This document shows, piece by piece, positions 31,767 through 39,613 of a stretch of 39,613 bases of DNA. Below the pieces are notes generated by a model. That model was not told the DNA's origin and made no database searches. It saw only the letters and a program-made list of their open reading frames with translations. How positions within the stretch are numbered: position 1 is the first letter of the stretch; the number at the start of each line of letters is the position of its first letter. The translations under genes and the position numbers were made by a program. The DNA is from Actinomycetota bacterium (GTDB lineage: Bacteria > Actinomycetota > Actinomycetes > S36-B12), in contig JAPOJD010000004.1 of assembly GCA_029978585.1 (NCBI GenBank), positions 1 to 39,613 of the forward strand. Direction: 5' to 3'.

Positions 31767-32720
31767 CTAGGACGCGTGACGCTCGACCGCGAGGACGGTG
31801 GGCTCTTCGCCTTCGCCGAAGGAGCGGTGGATCACGAGGAATCCCCCCGGGGGAAGGCGGGGCTCGAGGTCCAGCGGGCCGGTGATCCGCAGGCCCGCGA
31901 TCACCTCGACCAGCGTCGGAAGCACCGGCCGGTGGGAGCACACGACGAGCGGTCGGGGATCGCACAGCAGTCGGAGCATCCGCTTGGCGGTGCGGCGCGG
32001 GTGCTCGGAGTAGCCCCGCTCGCTGAGTGCGGGCTCGTCGTGGACCTCGGAGCCGATGGCCCGGGCATACCGGCGAACCGTGTCGCGGCAGCGCACCGTG
32101 TCGGAGGAGTGCACCGACTCGGCGCCGAAGGCTCCCAGGATGGGAACCAGCGCACGCGCCTGGTCCTTGCCCAGGGCGGTCAGCGGGCGGCGTGCGTCGT
32201 CAGTTCCGTCGTAGTCGGCGCGCTTCATTGCCGATGCATGCCTTAGCAGGATGAGGGGGCTGGTTGCGGGCGTCGCGGCGGCGAGGCGAACCAGTTCGGC
32301 GTCACGTGGGTAGGTGAGGCGGCCGCATGCCTCGTCGACGGACATCCATGCGACCTCGTCGACCTCGTCGTTGGGTGCGAACTCGCCCACGCTGCCGACG
32401 GTCGCGGCCCAGTAGTCCACGGTCTTGCGCTGCCCGAATGCGAGGTACTCCTGCGTGGGAAGCGGGACGCCGAGGATCGGTCGGATCCCGGTCTCCTCCT
32501 CGCATTCGCGCACGGCAGCCACGATGGTGTGCTCCCCGGGATCGAGCTTGCCCTTGGGGAGTGACCAGTCCTGACGGCGGGCGCGGTGGATGAGGGCGAC
32601 CTCGGGCCCGGACGACGAACTCGGCCGCAGGAGGACCACGCCTGCGGCGCGCACGGGCTCGCCGAGCGGGGTCGCCTGGCTGGTCCGACGGCGACCCGGA
32701 CCCCCATCGCCGTCGCTCAC
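31767..32720 (-). CDS. mutT1: MutT1-type Nudix hydrolase fused to a histidine phosphatase domain
   Basis: A 317-residue two-domain protein. The N-terminal Nudix domain has GKLDPGEHTIVAAVRECEEETGI (complete Nudix box). The C-terminal histidine-phosphatase domain begins LILLRHASAMKR with the catalytic RH, and a second His lies in VVCSHRPVLPTL. The size matches mycobacterial MutT1 (Rv2985), which degrades 8-oxo-(d)GTP and diadenosine polyphosphates. The GTG start overlapping the CHAD gene stop (GTGA) is preferred over the track ATG at 32762. Placement after ppk and CYTH-CHAD agrees with a phosphate/nucleotide housekeeping role. Confidence 0.92.
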   Translation of the reverse strand: MSDGDGGPGRRRTSQATPLGEPVRAAGVVLLRPSSSSGPEVALIHRARRQDWSLPKGKLDPGEHTIVAAVRECEEETGIRPILGVPLPTQEYLAFGQRKTVDYWAATVGSVGEFAPNDEVDEVAWMSVDEACGRLTYPRDAELVRLAAATPATSPLILLRHASAMKRADYDGTDDARRPLTALGKDQARALVPILGAFGAESVHSSDTVRCRDTVRRYARAIGSEVHDEPALSERGYSEHPRRTAKRMLRLLCDPRPLVVCSHRPVLPTLVEVIAGLRITGPLDLEPRLPPGGFLVIHRSFGEGEEPTVLAVERHAS

Positions 32721-34240
32721 AGCAGGCCCGACCGCCGGGCGGCCCTTCGCACCTCGGGCCACAGCGCGAGGAAGGTCTCGCGGTCACGGTGCTCCGACTG
32801 CTGCTCGAGCCCGTGCAGCAGCCCGAGCGCGAACGCCGACCGGGAGTCGGCAGTCGGGGCGAGTTCCGCCAGCGTGGCCTGGGCGACGTACGCATCCTGA
32901 TGCTGGCCGAGTATGTCGGTGACGCGCGCGAGCTGCTCGGCAAGGGAGTGCGCCTTCTTCCCGAAGACCGGCGCCACGGCGTCTGTGGCGTAGCGGGCAC
33001 GCTTCGCGGCGATGCGGGTCTCGTGCCATTGCGGGCTCGCCGTGTCGAGCCGCAGGTCGCGCACGTCGCGATCGAGCCTGCGGTAGGCCTTGGCCACCAG
33101 GGGCGGCAGTGCATCGGAGCACCGCTCGCGGGCCTGATCGGTGAGGAGGGGATCCCGTGCCGCCGTGACGAGATCCTCGAGGAGGGCGCGGTACCGCTCC
33201 GACGCGAGCAGCCCCTCGGCATCCCCGCGCGCGCGTCTCATGCGATCCTCGAGCGCCGGATCGATGACGCTCCGAGCCAGGCGGGCGTCCTCGGCGGAGA
33301 GGCCATCGGCATCGCGGTCGAGCCGCTCCTGGAGCACTTCCGTGTCGCGTGCGACGCCGAGCGATCCCGCGGCCCAGGCGAGCTCCTCGCGCAGGCGGTC
33401 CGCCCAGGCCCGGTCCACGAGGGGGCGGAATACCTGCAGCCCGCTGCGCAGTCGGCGGGCGGCGACGCGCATCTGGTGCACGGCGTCGGGCAGGTCCCGG
33501 CGCAGGCGGATGTCCTGGAGGAGAAGTCGGCGCACATGGGTGGCGAGGAAGGCCCGAACGGCGTCTCCCGCCGGATCGTGGCGGGCCGGCCACCGGGGCT
33601 CGGGGACATCCGGCGGCTGCTGGGTGCGCGGCCCGAGGGCGGCGGCGGCCTTGCTCAGCGTGTGGGGGATGGCCCCGTGCTCCACCAGCGAGTCGACGAC
33701 ATTGCCCAGCAGCTCCAGGTCGGGCTCGTCGTCTCCCTCGGTGACGGCCTCGACCTCGACCTCGCGGAACACCCCGACCGTGCGGGAGTCGTCCAAGACC
33801 GTGACCGTGTCGTCGACGACCTCGGCCAGGACGTGCCCCTCGGGGTCGAGGAGATGGTGCGGGGCGCGCTCAGTGCGCAGTGTGGCGACCGAGTGGACCT
33901 GGGCGTCGCGGAGAAGTGCACTGACCAGATCGGTGAGCTCGTCGGGCGGGATGTCCCGGTCGTCGAGCGGCGCCCTGATCTCGTCGCGGTGGGTTCCATC
34001 GGCGCCGTCGACCGGGAGCTTGAGGTGCCACCCCTCGTCGCCTGATCCCTCGCGTCGGCGCAGGGTGACCCCCCAGCGGAAGAGCCGCAGGTCGTCGGTG
34101 TCGAAGTAGGTGTTGCGCATCGTGAACGGGGGGAGGGTCTCGACTGACGCCACTCCCGGAACGGCTCCGGCCAGTGGGGGAAGCCGGAACAGCGCATGGA
34201 CGCGCAACTTGCGCTCGACTTCCCGGTGGGTCTGGGTCAC
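32717..34240 (-). CDS. CYTH-CHAD domain protein (predicted triphosphatase and polyphosphate-binding)
   Basis: A 507-residue two-domain protein. The CYTH domain (about residues 1-200) opens with REVERKLRV, the E-x-E-x-K metal/triphosphate motif, and shows alternating charged strands ([25 protein letters not shown]). The CHAD domain (about 220-500) is helical and rich in His/Arg: [44 protein letters not shown] and [27 protein letters not shown] domains are known to bind polyphosphate and CYTH enzymes hydrolyse triphosphates. Directly following ppk with a GTGA overlap, it likely processes polyphosphate or tethers to it (inference). Confidence 0.93.
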   Translation of the reverse strand: MTQTHREVERKLRVHALFRLPPLAGAVPGVASVETLPPFTMRNTYFDTDDLRLFRWGVTLRRREGSGDEGWHLKLPVDGADGTHRDEIRAPLDDRDIPPDELTDLVSALLRDAQVHSVATLRTERAPHHLLDPEGHVLAEVVDDTVTVLDDSRTVGVFREVEVEAVTEGDDEPDLELLGNVVDSLVEHGAIPHTLSKAAAALGPRTQQPPDVPEPRWPARHDPAGDAVRAFLATHVRRLLLQDIRLRRDLPDAVHQMRVAARRLRSGLQVFRPLVDRAWADRLREELAWAAGSLGVARDTEVLQERLDRDADGLSAEDARLARSVIDPALEDRMRRARGDAEGLLASERYRALLEDLVTAARDPLLTDQARERCSDALPPLVAKAYRRLDRDVRDLRLDTASPQWHETRIAAKRARYATDAVAPVFGKKAHSLAEQLARVTDILGQHQDAYVAQATLAELAPTADSRSAFALGLLHGLEQQSEHRDRETFLALWPEVRRAARRSGLL

Positions 34241-36450
34241 GACAGGCGGCCGCGTTGCCGGTGGGCGCTGATGAGGACCTCCTGGAGGTCGAGGAGTGGG
34301 CGCCCCTGGGCATCGCGGTCTCGTCGGTCCCACTCCCCATCGGGCTGGAGGATCCACGCCGATGTCTCGGGGCTGAGGGCCAGGTCGAACAATGCGGCTA
34401 TCTCCGCTATCTCGTCCGCGTCCTTGAGGCTCACGAGTGCCTCGACGCGTCGGTCGAGATTGCGGTGCATGAGGTCCGCCGAACCGATCCACACCTCGAC
34501 GTCGCCCCCGTTGATGAACTCGTAGGCACGGGAGTGCTCGAGGAATCGGCCGAGGATGGAGACCACGCGGATGTTCTCGCTGAGCCCGGGGACGCCGGGG
34601 CGCACAGCGCAGATGCCCCGCACCCAGATGGCGACGTTCACTCCGGCCTGCGAGGCCCGGTAGAGGGCGTCGATGATCTGCTCGTCGACGATCGAGTTGC
34701 ACTTGAACCGGATGCCAGCCGGTCGGCCGGCCCGCTGGTGCTCGATCTCCCGCTCGATGCGCTCGATGAGCCCGGAACGAATGGAGTGCGGGGCCACCAG
34801 GAGCCGGTGGTAGTCGGTGTTCATGGAGTACCCGGACAGGACGTTGAAGAGGTCCGAGACGTCCTCCCCGACCTGGGGGTCGCAGGTGAACAGGCCGAAG
34901 TCCTCGTACAGCCGAGCGGTCTTGGGATGGTAGTTGCCTGTGCCGATGTGGCAGTACCGGCGCAACTGGTCGCCGTCATCGCGCACGACCAGGGAGAGCT
35001 TGGTGTGCGTCTTCAGCCCGACGAGGCCGTAGACGACGTGGACGCCAGCCTCCTCGAGCTTGCGGCCCCAGTCGATGTTGGCCTGCTCATCGAAGCGGGC
35101 CTTGATCTCGACCAGGGCCAGCACCTGCTTGCCCTCGCGCGCCGCCTCGATGAGCGCCTTGACGATGGGCGAGTCGCCGCTCGTGCGATAGAGGGTCTGC
35201 TTGATGGCCAGGACGTGGGGATCGACCGCCGCCTGCTCGAGGAACAGCTGCACGCTCGTGGAGAAGGAGTCATAGGGGTGGTGCACGAGGACGTCATGCT
35301 CGCGTACGACGGCCATGATGTCGGGCGGCGATGCGGACTCGACCTCGGCGAGCTCGCGGCTGGTCCGGGGGACGAAGGCTGCCTGCTTGAGGTCGTCGCG
35401 CTCCACGCCGTAGATGGACCACAGGCCGCTGAGATCGAGGGGCCCGGGCAGCCGGAACACCTCGGGCTCACTGACGCCGAGCTCCTCGATGAGCAACTCG
35501 AGCACATGGGGGTCGATTGAGCTCTCGACCTCAAGGCGCACCGGAGGCCCGAACCGACGCCTGCTGAGCTCCCGCTCGAGTGCCTTGAGGAGGTTCTCGG
35601 CGTCGTCCTCCTCGACCTCGAGGTCTTCGTTGCGCGTGATCCGGAAGGTGTGGTGCTGCAGGACCTCCATGCCGGGGAACAGGTCATCGAGGTGCGCGGC
35701 GATGATGTCCTCGAGCGGCACGAAGCGCTGCCGGTCCACCTGGATGAAGCGGGGCAGCAGCGGTGGCACCTTCACGCGGGCGAAGAGCTCGTTGCCGGTG
35801 GTGGGGTTGCGGACGACGACGGCGAGGTTCAGCGACAGCCCGCTGATGTACGGGAAGGGATGCGACGGATCGACGGCGAGCGGGGTGAGGATGGGGAAGA
35901 CTCGCTGGTCGAAGAAGGAGTCCATGTCGAGACGTTCCTTCTCGGTGAGGTCGCCCCAGCCAAGGATGTCCACGCCGGCGGCCGCCATCGCAGGTCGCAC
36001 CTCGTCACGGAAGATCACGGCCTGCTGCAGCTGCAGGAGATGACCTCGGTTCCAGATGTTCTCGAGCACCTCGCGAGGCGTGAGCCCGCTGGCCGCGCGT
36101 ACGGCGATCCCGGTCGCGATCCGTCGCTTCAGCCCGGCGACGCGGACCATGAAGAACTCGTCCAGGTTGCTGGCGAAGATGGCGATGAACTTGGCGCGCT
36201 CGAGGACGGGGAGGTCGGGATCCTCGGCCAATTGCAGGACCCGCTCGTTGAAGGCCAGCCACGACAGCTCCCGGTCCAGGAACCGGTCCGGGGGGAGGGG
36301 GCCGGCCCCGACGGAGACCTCCTCCATGACGACGGCGCCCTCGGCGATCTCATCGGGGGGAAGGTCGGCCTGCGGGCCCTGGAGCGCATCGCGCCCGGCG
36401 TGGCCGTCGTGCCCGGGCGAGGGCGTGGAGGGGGCATCCGCGACGGCCAT
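34237..36450 (-). CDS. ppk: Polyphosphate kinase 1
   Basis: A 737-residue enzyme polymerising the gamma-phosphate of ATP into polyphosphate. A ~50-residue acidic, low-complexity N-terminus precedes the canonical start [23 protein letters not shown]. Also seen: [51 protein letters not shown] with the phosphorylated His (H482), [32 protein letters not shown], and RFLEHSR with the second essential His. Length fits Ppk1. It starts the ppk-CHAD-mutT1 group, about 50 bases after mshD, with a weak leaderless-type box (GATCAT, 6 bases, ATG). Confidence 0.96.
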   Translation of the reverse strand: MAVADAPSTPSPGHDGHAGRDALQGPQADLPPDEIAEGAVVMEEVSVGAGPLPPDRFLDRELSWLAFNERVLQLAEDPDLPVLERAKFIAIFASNLDEFFMVRVAGLKRRIATGIAVRAASGLTPREVLENIWNRGHLLQLQQAVIFRDEVRPAMAAAGVDILGWGDLTEKERLDMDSFFDQRVFPILTPLAVDPSHPFPYISGLSLNLAVVVRNPTTGNELFARVKVPPLLPRFIQVDRQRFVPLEDIIAAHLDDLFPGMEVLQHHTFRITRNEDLEVEEDDAENLLKALERELSRRRFGPPVRLEVESSIDPHVLELLIEELGVSEPEVFRLPGPLDLSGLWSIYGVERDDLKQAAFVPRTSRELAEVESASPPDIMAVVREHDVLVHHPYDSFSTSVQLFLEQAAVDPHVLAIKQTLYRTSGDSPIVKALIEAAREGKQVLALVEIKARFDEQANIDWGRKLEEAGVHVVYGLVGLKTHTKLSLVVRDDGDQLRRYCHIGTGNYHPKTARLYEDFGLFTCDPQVGEDVSDLFNVLSGYSMNTDYHRLLVAPHSIRSGLIERIEREIEHQRAGRPAGIRFKCNSIVDEQIIDALYRASQAGVNVAIWVRGICAVRPGVPGLSENIRVVSILGRFLEHSRAYEFINGGDVEVWIGSADLMHRNLDRRVEALVSLKDADEIAEIAALFDLALSPETSAWILQPDGEWDRRDRDAQGRPLLDLQEVLISAHRQRGRLS

Positions 36451-36456
36451 GATCCG

Positions 36457-36462
36457 ATGATC
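36457..36462 (-). promoter_or_regulatory. Weak candidate -10 box of ppk (leaderless type)
   Basis: Minus-strand GATCAT, then CGGATC and ATG. It matches only the A2 and T6 positions of the pattern, but the spacing is the same as elsewhere. Confidence 0.25.
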
Positions 36463-36482
36463 CCACAGCCGGGTGAGTGGTC

Positions 36483-36500
36483 GGTGGGCCTTCGGCCACC
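36483..36500 (-). terminator. Bulged GC hairpin after mshD
   Basis: GGTGG(G)CC, loop TTC, GGCCACC forms 7 pairs with one bulged G, directly after the mshD stop and before the ppk promoter region. There is no U-tract. Confidence 0.5.
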
Positions 36501-36501
36501 C

Positions 36502-37497
36502 TCAGCCGTCAGCGGCCCGGTCGCTGGCCGCCTGTCGGTAGAGCACGTCGGTGTCCCATCGGGTGAAGCCGAGGGCCTCGTAGAGCCGGATCGCGCGAAC
36601 GTTGTCCGCGTCGACGTAGAGCATGACCTGTCCCAGGCCATCGGGGGCGCCGCGCAGGTGGTGCAGCCCCGCGAGGACGAGCGCCCGGCCGAGGCCGGTG
36701 CCCTGCCATGCGGGGTCGACGCCCACCACGTAGACCTCGCCGATCGCCTGGTGCGGGTGCTGGTGGGGGTGCTCGCGGGGGTGGCCGTGCCCGTGGTCGT
36801 GGACCTTCGTCCAGTGGAAGCCGGCGAGGTCGCCGTCCTTGGTCTCGGCGAGGAGGAAGCCGGATGCGTCGAACCAGGGCTCGTCCATGCGTTGACGCAG
36901 GTCGTCCTCGGTCCACGAGCCCTGGTCGGGCAGGTGGGCGAAGGCGGCCGCGTTGAGGGCGAGCCAGGCGGCGTCGTCATGGCCGGGGCGGAATGGCCGC
37001 AGGGTGACGCCCTCGGGGAGGCGTACCGGCGCGAGGGCCGCGTACAGGGATCGGCGCATCTGCCAGAGCACGCGGGAGCGGCTGAACCCGAGCGATGCCG
37101 CCAGCCGGGCGGCCGGCGCGCTCTCGCCATGGGCCCACAGTCGCAGCCGGCCCCGCTGCCCGGGAATCTCGGCGCACTGCGCGATCAACTCCTCGACGAT
37201 GGAGCGCCCGACGTCCTGCCGTCGGGCGTCGGGCCGAACCGCGAGCTCGCCACTGGGGCCCTCCACGAGGTCGGTGACGTCGAGGTGCGCGTAGCCCACG
37301 AGTTGGCCTTCGTCGTCGCGCGCGAGCACATGCCGAACGTCCGCGTCGCCGCCGTGGCGCAGGTGAAGCATGACGTGCTCGGCGAGGGGGGCGTTTCCAT
37401 CGTGGCGGGCGACGTCTTCGACGAGGTCGAGGACCTCGCGGACCTGCGCGGCGTCGAGGGACCGCCGCACCTGGAGTTCGGTGGCCCCGCTGGTCAT
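36502..37497 (-). CDS. mshD: Mycothiol synthase with a histidine-rich insertion
   Basis: A 331-residue tandem-GNAT protein that acetylates Cys-GlcN-Ins to make mycothiol, the main thiol of actinobacteria. Domain 1: [22 protein letters not shown]; domain 2: [20 protein letters not shown]...[30 protein letters not shown] and [20 protein letters not shown], all typical of MshD. Between FHWTKVH and GEVYVVGVD lies a His-rich loop (residues 233-249, [17 protein letters not shown], 8 His in 17), where I recall other MshD proteins having a short Pro/Gly turn. The ATG overlaps the glnR stop (ATGA). Confidence 0.94.
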   Translation of the reverse strand: MTSGATELQVRRSLDAAQVREVLDLVEDVARHDGNAPLAEHVMLHLRHGGDADVRHVLARDDEGQLVGYAHLDVTDLVEGPSGELAVRPDARRQDVGRSIVEELIAQCAEIPGQRGRLRLWAHGESAPAARLAASLGFSRSRVLWQMRRSLYAALAPVRLPEGVTLRPFRPGHDDAAWLALNAAAFAHLPDQGSWTEDDLRQRMDEPWFDASGFLLAETKDGDLAGFHWTKVHDHGHGHPREHPHQHPHQAIGEVYVVGVDPAWQGTGLGRALVLAGLHHLRGAPDGLGQVMLYVDADNVRAIRLYEALGFTRWDTDVLYRQAASDRAADG

Positions 37498-38252
37498 GCG
37501 CGGGCGCCGGGTGAGGCCGGGGCCGCGTCATGCGATGAGGCATCCGCCTCGTCGCCGAGCGTCGCGACCGTCGCCTCGTCGGGACGGGCGGGCACGAAGC
37601 GGTAGCCGACATTACGCACTGTCCCGATGAGGGCATCGTGCTCCGGCCCCAACTTGGCGCGCAGTCGTCGCACGTGGACGTCGACGGTGCGCGTGCCCCC
37701 GAAGTAGTCGTATCCCCAGACCTCCTGCAGGAGTTGCGCGCGGGAGAAGACGCGTCCGGGGTGCTGGGCGAGGTAGCGCAGCAGTTCGAACTCCTTGAAG
37801 GTGAGATCGAGGACGCGAGAGCGGATGCGCACGGTGTAGCCAGCCTCGTCGATGGCGAGATCCCCGCTCCTGATCTCGCCGGCGGGCGACTCATCGGATC
37901 CACTGCCCCCGCGGGTGGTCGCTAGCCGAAGGCGGGCCTCGACCTCCGCGGGTCCGGAGGTGTCGAGGAGGAACTCGTCGATGCCCCAGTCCCACTGCAG
38001 GGCCGGGAGCGCGCCCTCGGTCACGATGATGAGCAGGGGGCTCTCCACGCCCGTCTGGCGGATGAGGCGCGTGAGGCCGCGCACCTGCGGCAGGTCTCGG
38101 CGGCCGTCCACGAGGACGGCGTCGGCGGGGGGCGCGTCGAGGAGCGCGGTGGCCTGGGCCGGGAGGATCCGCACCTGGTGGGGGAGCAGCGTCAGCGCCG
38201 GCAGGACCTCGGAGGAGGGCTCTACCGCCTGGGTGAGGAGCAGCAGGCGCAC
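37494..38252 (-). CDS. glnR: GlnR-type atypical OmpR-family response regulator
   Basis: A 252-residue regulator of nitrogen (and, in related actinobacteria, carbon and phosphate-linked) genes. The receiver domain ([31 protein letters not shown]...[12 protein letters not shown]...[20 protein letters not shown]) has the GlnR-type sequence. The Asp in LVDGRRD is kept, but the acidic pair that binds Mg in normal receivers is missing at the N-terminus, so signalling by phosphorylation is unlikely. The winged-helix output is [55 protein letters not shown]. The C-terminal ~30 residues are a variable Ala/Asp tail. The GTG start is set by TATTCT 6 bases in front. The glnR-mshD order matches Rv0818-Rv0819. 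Confidence 0.92.
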   Translation of the reverse strand: MRLLLLTQAVEPSSEVLPALTLLPHQVRILPAQATALLDAPPADAVLVDGRRDLPQVRGLTRLIRQTGVESPLLIIVTEGALPALQWDWGIDEFLLDTSGPAEVEARLRLATTRGGSGSDESPAGEIRSGDLAIDEAGYTVRIRSRVLDLTFKEFELLRYLAQHPGRVFSRAQLLQEVWGYDYFGGTRTVDVHVRRLRAKLGPEHDALIGTVRNVGYRFVPARPDEATVATLGDEADASSHDAAPASPGARA

Positions 38253-38258
38253 GCTGTG

Positions 38259-38264
38259 AGAATA
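38259..38264 (-). promoter_or_regulatory. -10 box of glnR-mshD (leaderless type)
   Basis: Minus-strand TATTCT, 6 bases, GTG. It is the closest to consensus of all the boxes in this window. On the other strand AATAGT (38261-38266) overlaps it and lies 5 bases before the hydrolase GTG, so the two promoters would compete. Confidence 0.6.
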
Positions 38265-38271
38265 GTCCCCC

Positions 38272-39108
38272 GTGACGCAGGGCCGCCCTCCCGAGGATGA
38301 CCGGGGTCGCGAACGGGTGCCCCCGCCTCCCGGCAGCGAGGCGCTGTCGCTGACGGCCGCGGACGGCACGCCTCTCGCGGGGCTGCACGTCCCGGGGGCC
38401 ACTTCCGGCACCGCCTTCGTCGTCGCTCACGGGTTCTGCGGCTCCTTCGCGCACCGACGGGTTGACCGGGTCCTGCGGGGACTGTCGCACCATGGCGGTG
38501 TCGTCGCCTTCGACCAGCGGGGCCACGGGCGGTCCGGGGGGCTGAGCACCCTGGCGCATCGGGAGCCGCTGGACCTCGAGGCGGCCGCCGCGTGGGCGCG
38601 GGGGCAGGGGTACGGCCGGGTTGTCACCGTGGGCTTCTCGATGGGGTCGGCCGTTGCCCTGCGGCATGGGGCGCTCCTGGGTGGCCATCGCGGCCGGCCC
38701 GTCGGCGACCAGGCCGGCGTGGACGCGGTCGTGAGCGTCAGCGGCACGGCGTTCTGGTACTACCGCGGCACGCCGCCGATGAAGTGGCTGCATCGCGCGG
38801 TCGGCACCGTCACCGGTCGGGCGTACCTGCGTGCTCGGCTCGGCACCCGGGTCGATCCCCGACCGTGGCCGGCCCCGCCGCCGATGACCCCGACGGCGTC
38901 AGCCGCGCGCATCGTCGAGCAGGGGATCCCGCTGCTCGTGGTGCACGGCGACCAGGATCCGTTCTTCCCGCTCGACCACCCCGCGGCACTGCAACGCGCC
39001 GCCCCGGGCTCGCAGGCGTGGATCGAGCCGGGATTCGGTCACGCGGAGGGCGCGATCGACACGGGGCTCATCGATCGCATCGGCGCATGGGGCGCAGCCG
39101 ACGCGTAG
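38272..39108 (+). CDS. Alpha/beta hydrolase
   Basis: A 278-residue hydrolase. [41 protein letters not shown] is the oxyanion-loop and strand-4 region, [14 protein letters not shown] carries the nucleophile Ser (G-x-S-x-G), [17 protein letters not shown] supplies the acid Asp, and [12 protein letters not shown] the catalytic His. The triad is therefore complete. Substrate is unknown; the sequence resembles lysophospholipase/esterase-like members. The N-terminal ~25 residues are Pro/Arg-rich and may be mis-started, but the GTG lies 19 bases from the divergent glnR start and no later start is better. Confidence 0.88.
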   Translation: MTQGRPPEDDRGRERVPPPPGSEALSLTAADGTPLAGLHVPGATSGTAFVVAHGFCGSFAHRRVDRVLRGLSHHGGVVAFDQRGHGRSGGLSTLAHREPLDLEAAAAWARGQGYGRVVTVGFSMGSAVALRHGALLGGHRGRPVGDQAGVDAVVSVSGTAFWYYRGTPPMKWLHRAVGTVTGRAYLRARLGTRVDPRPWPAPPPMTPTASAARIVEQGIPLLVVHGDQDPFFPLDHPAALQRAAPGSQAWIEPGFGHAEGAIDTGLIDRIGAWGAADA

Positions 39109-39120
39109 CGGCCGGTCTTC

Positions 39121-39612
39121 CTAGGGGACCGGGACGGGCGTGTCCGATGTCGGCAGAGGTCCGCACAGCAGCGGGCGATCCGTGCGCAGGTAGTTCTTCC
39201 GCGGATCGGTCCAGCTCGCCCTCGCCAGGTTGTCCTTCGGCAACTGCGGCTCGATGGCGTCCCATGACGTGAAGTTGGCCGTGTCGGCGAAGTCCTGCGT
39301 GAAGCGCGTGACGAGGTCGCGCACCCCCTGCACGCTCGGCAGCCAGCCGCTGGCGATTCCACCCGAGTCTGCGCGATTGGTGAGGCGCACTCCGAGCTCG
39401 CGGTTCCAGTCCATGGACGGAGCGGTGAAGTTGGTGGACCCGGCATAGGCATCAGCGTCATCGGCCACGATGACCTTGCCGTGAACGTAGAGCTCCGCGT
39501 CGTTCGTGGTGAACGGGGTGGCGTACTCGGAGAGCATGATCGCGACACCGGAGTCATCGAGGGAATTCCAGGTCCGCCAGATCGACGGCCAGGACTTCTG
39601 GGTCTTGCTCCC
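39121..39612 (-). CDS. Phospholipase D-like (HKD) protein, C-terminal part, truncated by the window edge
   Basis: The frame is open to the right edge (residues WRTWNSLDDSGVAI continue upstream of the ATG in the track), so the N-terminus is outside. Seen: the HKD motif ELYVHGKVIVADDADAYAGSTNFTAPSMDWNRELGV (H-x-K-x4-D with GSxN), which belongs to the second half of phospholipase D-type enzymes. The C-terminal ~80 residues (VQGVRDLVTRFTQDFADTANFTSWDAIEPQLPKDNL...) are not informative. Whether it is an exported phospholipase, nuclease or cardiolipin-synthase-like protein cannot be decided. It ends 12 bases from the convergent hydrolase stop. Confidence 0.85.
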   Translation of the reverse strand, partial: GSKTQKSWPSIWRTWNSLDDSGVAIMLSEYATPFTTNDAELYVHGKVIVADDADAYAGSTNFTAPSMDWNRELGVRLTNRADSGGIASGWLPSVQGVRDLVTRFTQDFADTANFTSWDAIEPQLPKDNLARASWTDPRKNYLRTDRPLLCGPLPTSDTPVPVP

Positions 39613-39613
39613 C

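Noticed and set aside
36751-36801. His-rich stretch as a frameshift artefact
   Set aside because: The GNAT sequence is in frame on both sides, with FHWTKVH before and GEVYVVGVD after, so it is a real insertion.

Overview
This is one contiguous stretch of a high-GC (about 70%) actinobacterial chromosome. The assignment rests on mycothiol synthase (MshD), a GlnR-type atypical response regulator next to mshD, the actinobacterial GlgM/GlgA glycosyltransferase divergent from glgC, a MutT1-type Nudix/histidine-phosphatase fusion, the actinobacterial LpdA quinone reductase and many GTG starts. I cannot place it below class (Actinomycetes). Coding density is very high: 41 coding segments, no gap above about 200 bases, and no tRNA, rRNA, CRISPR array, insertion sequence or phage gene seen. 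It reads as core and metabolic chromosome.

Layout. (1) Bases 1-9705, plus strand: a nucleoside uptake and salvage block. It holds the end of a 5'-methylthioadenosine/purine nucleoside phosphorylase, an amidohydrolase (deaminase family), a DUF985 cupin, an SDR, a complete BMP-type nucleoside ABC importer (lipoprotein, two permeases, double ATPase), a secreted metzincin protease and adenosine deaminase. (2) 9734-10030: a small membrane protein. (3) 10027-15239, minus strand: a tightly overlapping purine deoxynucleoside catabolic operon (PNP, GNAT, DeoC, aldehyde dehydrogenase, a shortened aldehyde dehydrogenase-like protein, GNAT). (4) 15265-19896: gamma-glutamylcyclotransferase divergent from lpdA, then an aldehyde dehydrogenase coupled to an FAD amine/amino-acid oxidase. 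(5) 19910-21924, minus: a Tat/lipoprotein sulfatase and a membrane protein. (6) 21957-27857: glgM with two tandem EamA transporters, divergent from glgC, which carries an in-frame amber stop; then an SDR, an SRPBCC protein and a copper-chaperone-like HMA protein. (7) 27870-38252, minus: a phosphate/polyphosphate block in the order glnR, mshD, ppk, CYTH-CHAD, mutT1, pstS, pstC, pstA, pstB. (8) The end: an alpha/beta hydrolase and a partial phospholipase D-like protein.

How the genes fit. Imported nucleosides can be deaminated (Add) and phosphorolysed (PNP). Deoxyribose phosphate is cleaved by DeoC to acetaldehyde plus glyceraldehyde-3-phosphate, and the adjacent aldehyde dehydrogenase can oxidise the acetaldehyde. 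Phosphate entering through PstSCAB can be stored as polyphosphate by Ppk, with a CYTH-CHAD protein likely to bind or process polyphosphate. GlgC and GlgM feed glycogen/alpha-glucan synthesis.

Two genome-wide habits show clearly. Many operons begin with a TAnnnT box 6-7 bases before ATG/GTG (leaderless mRNA architecture), and genes inside operons overlap as GTGA/ATGA/TTGA. The most unusual points are the amber codon in glgC followed directly by ATG, a His-rich insert in MshD, a half-size aldehyde dehydrogenase in the deo operon, a lost metal-ligand His in the amidohydrolase, phased TCATGACC repeats over the start of the metzincin gene, and a bidirectional terminator whose stem contains both stop codons of a convergent gene pair.
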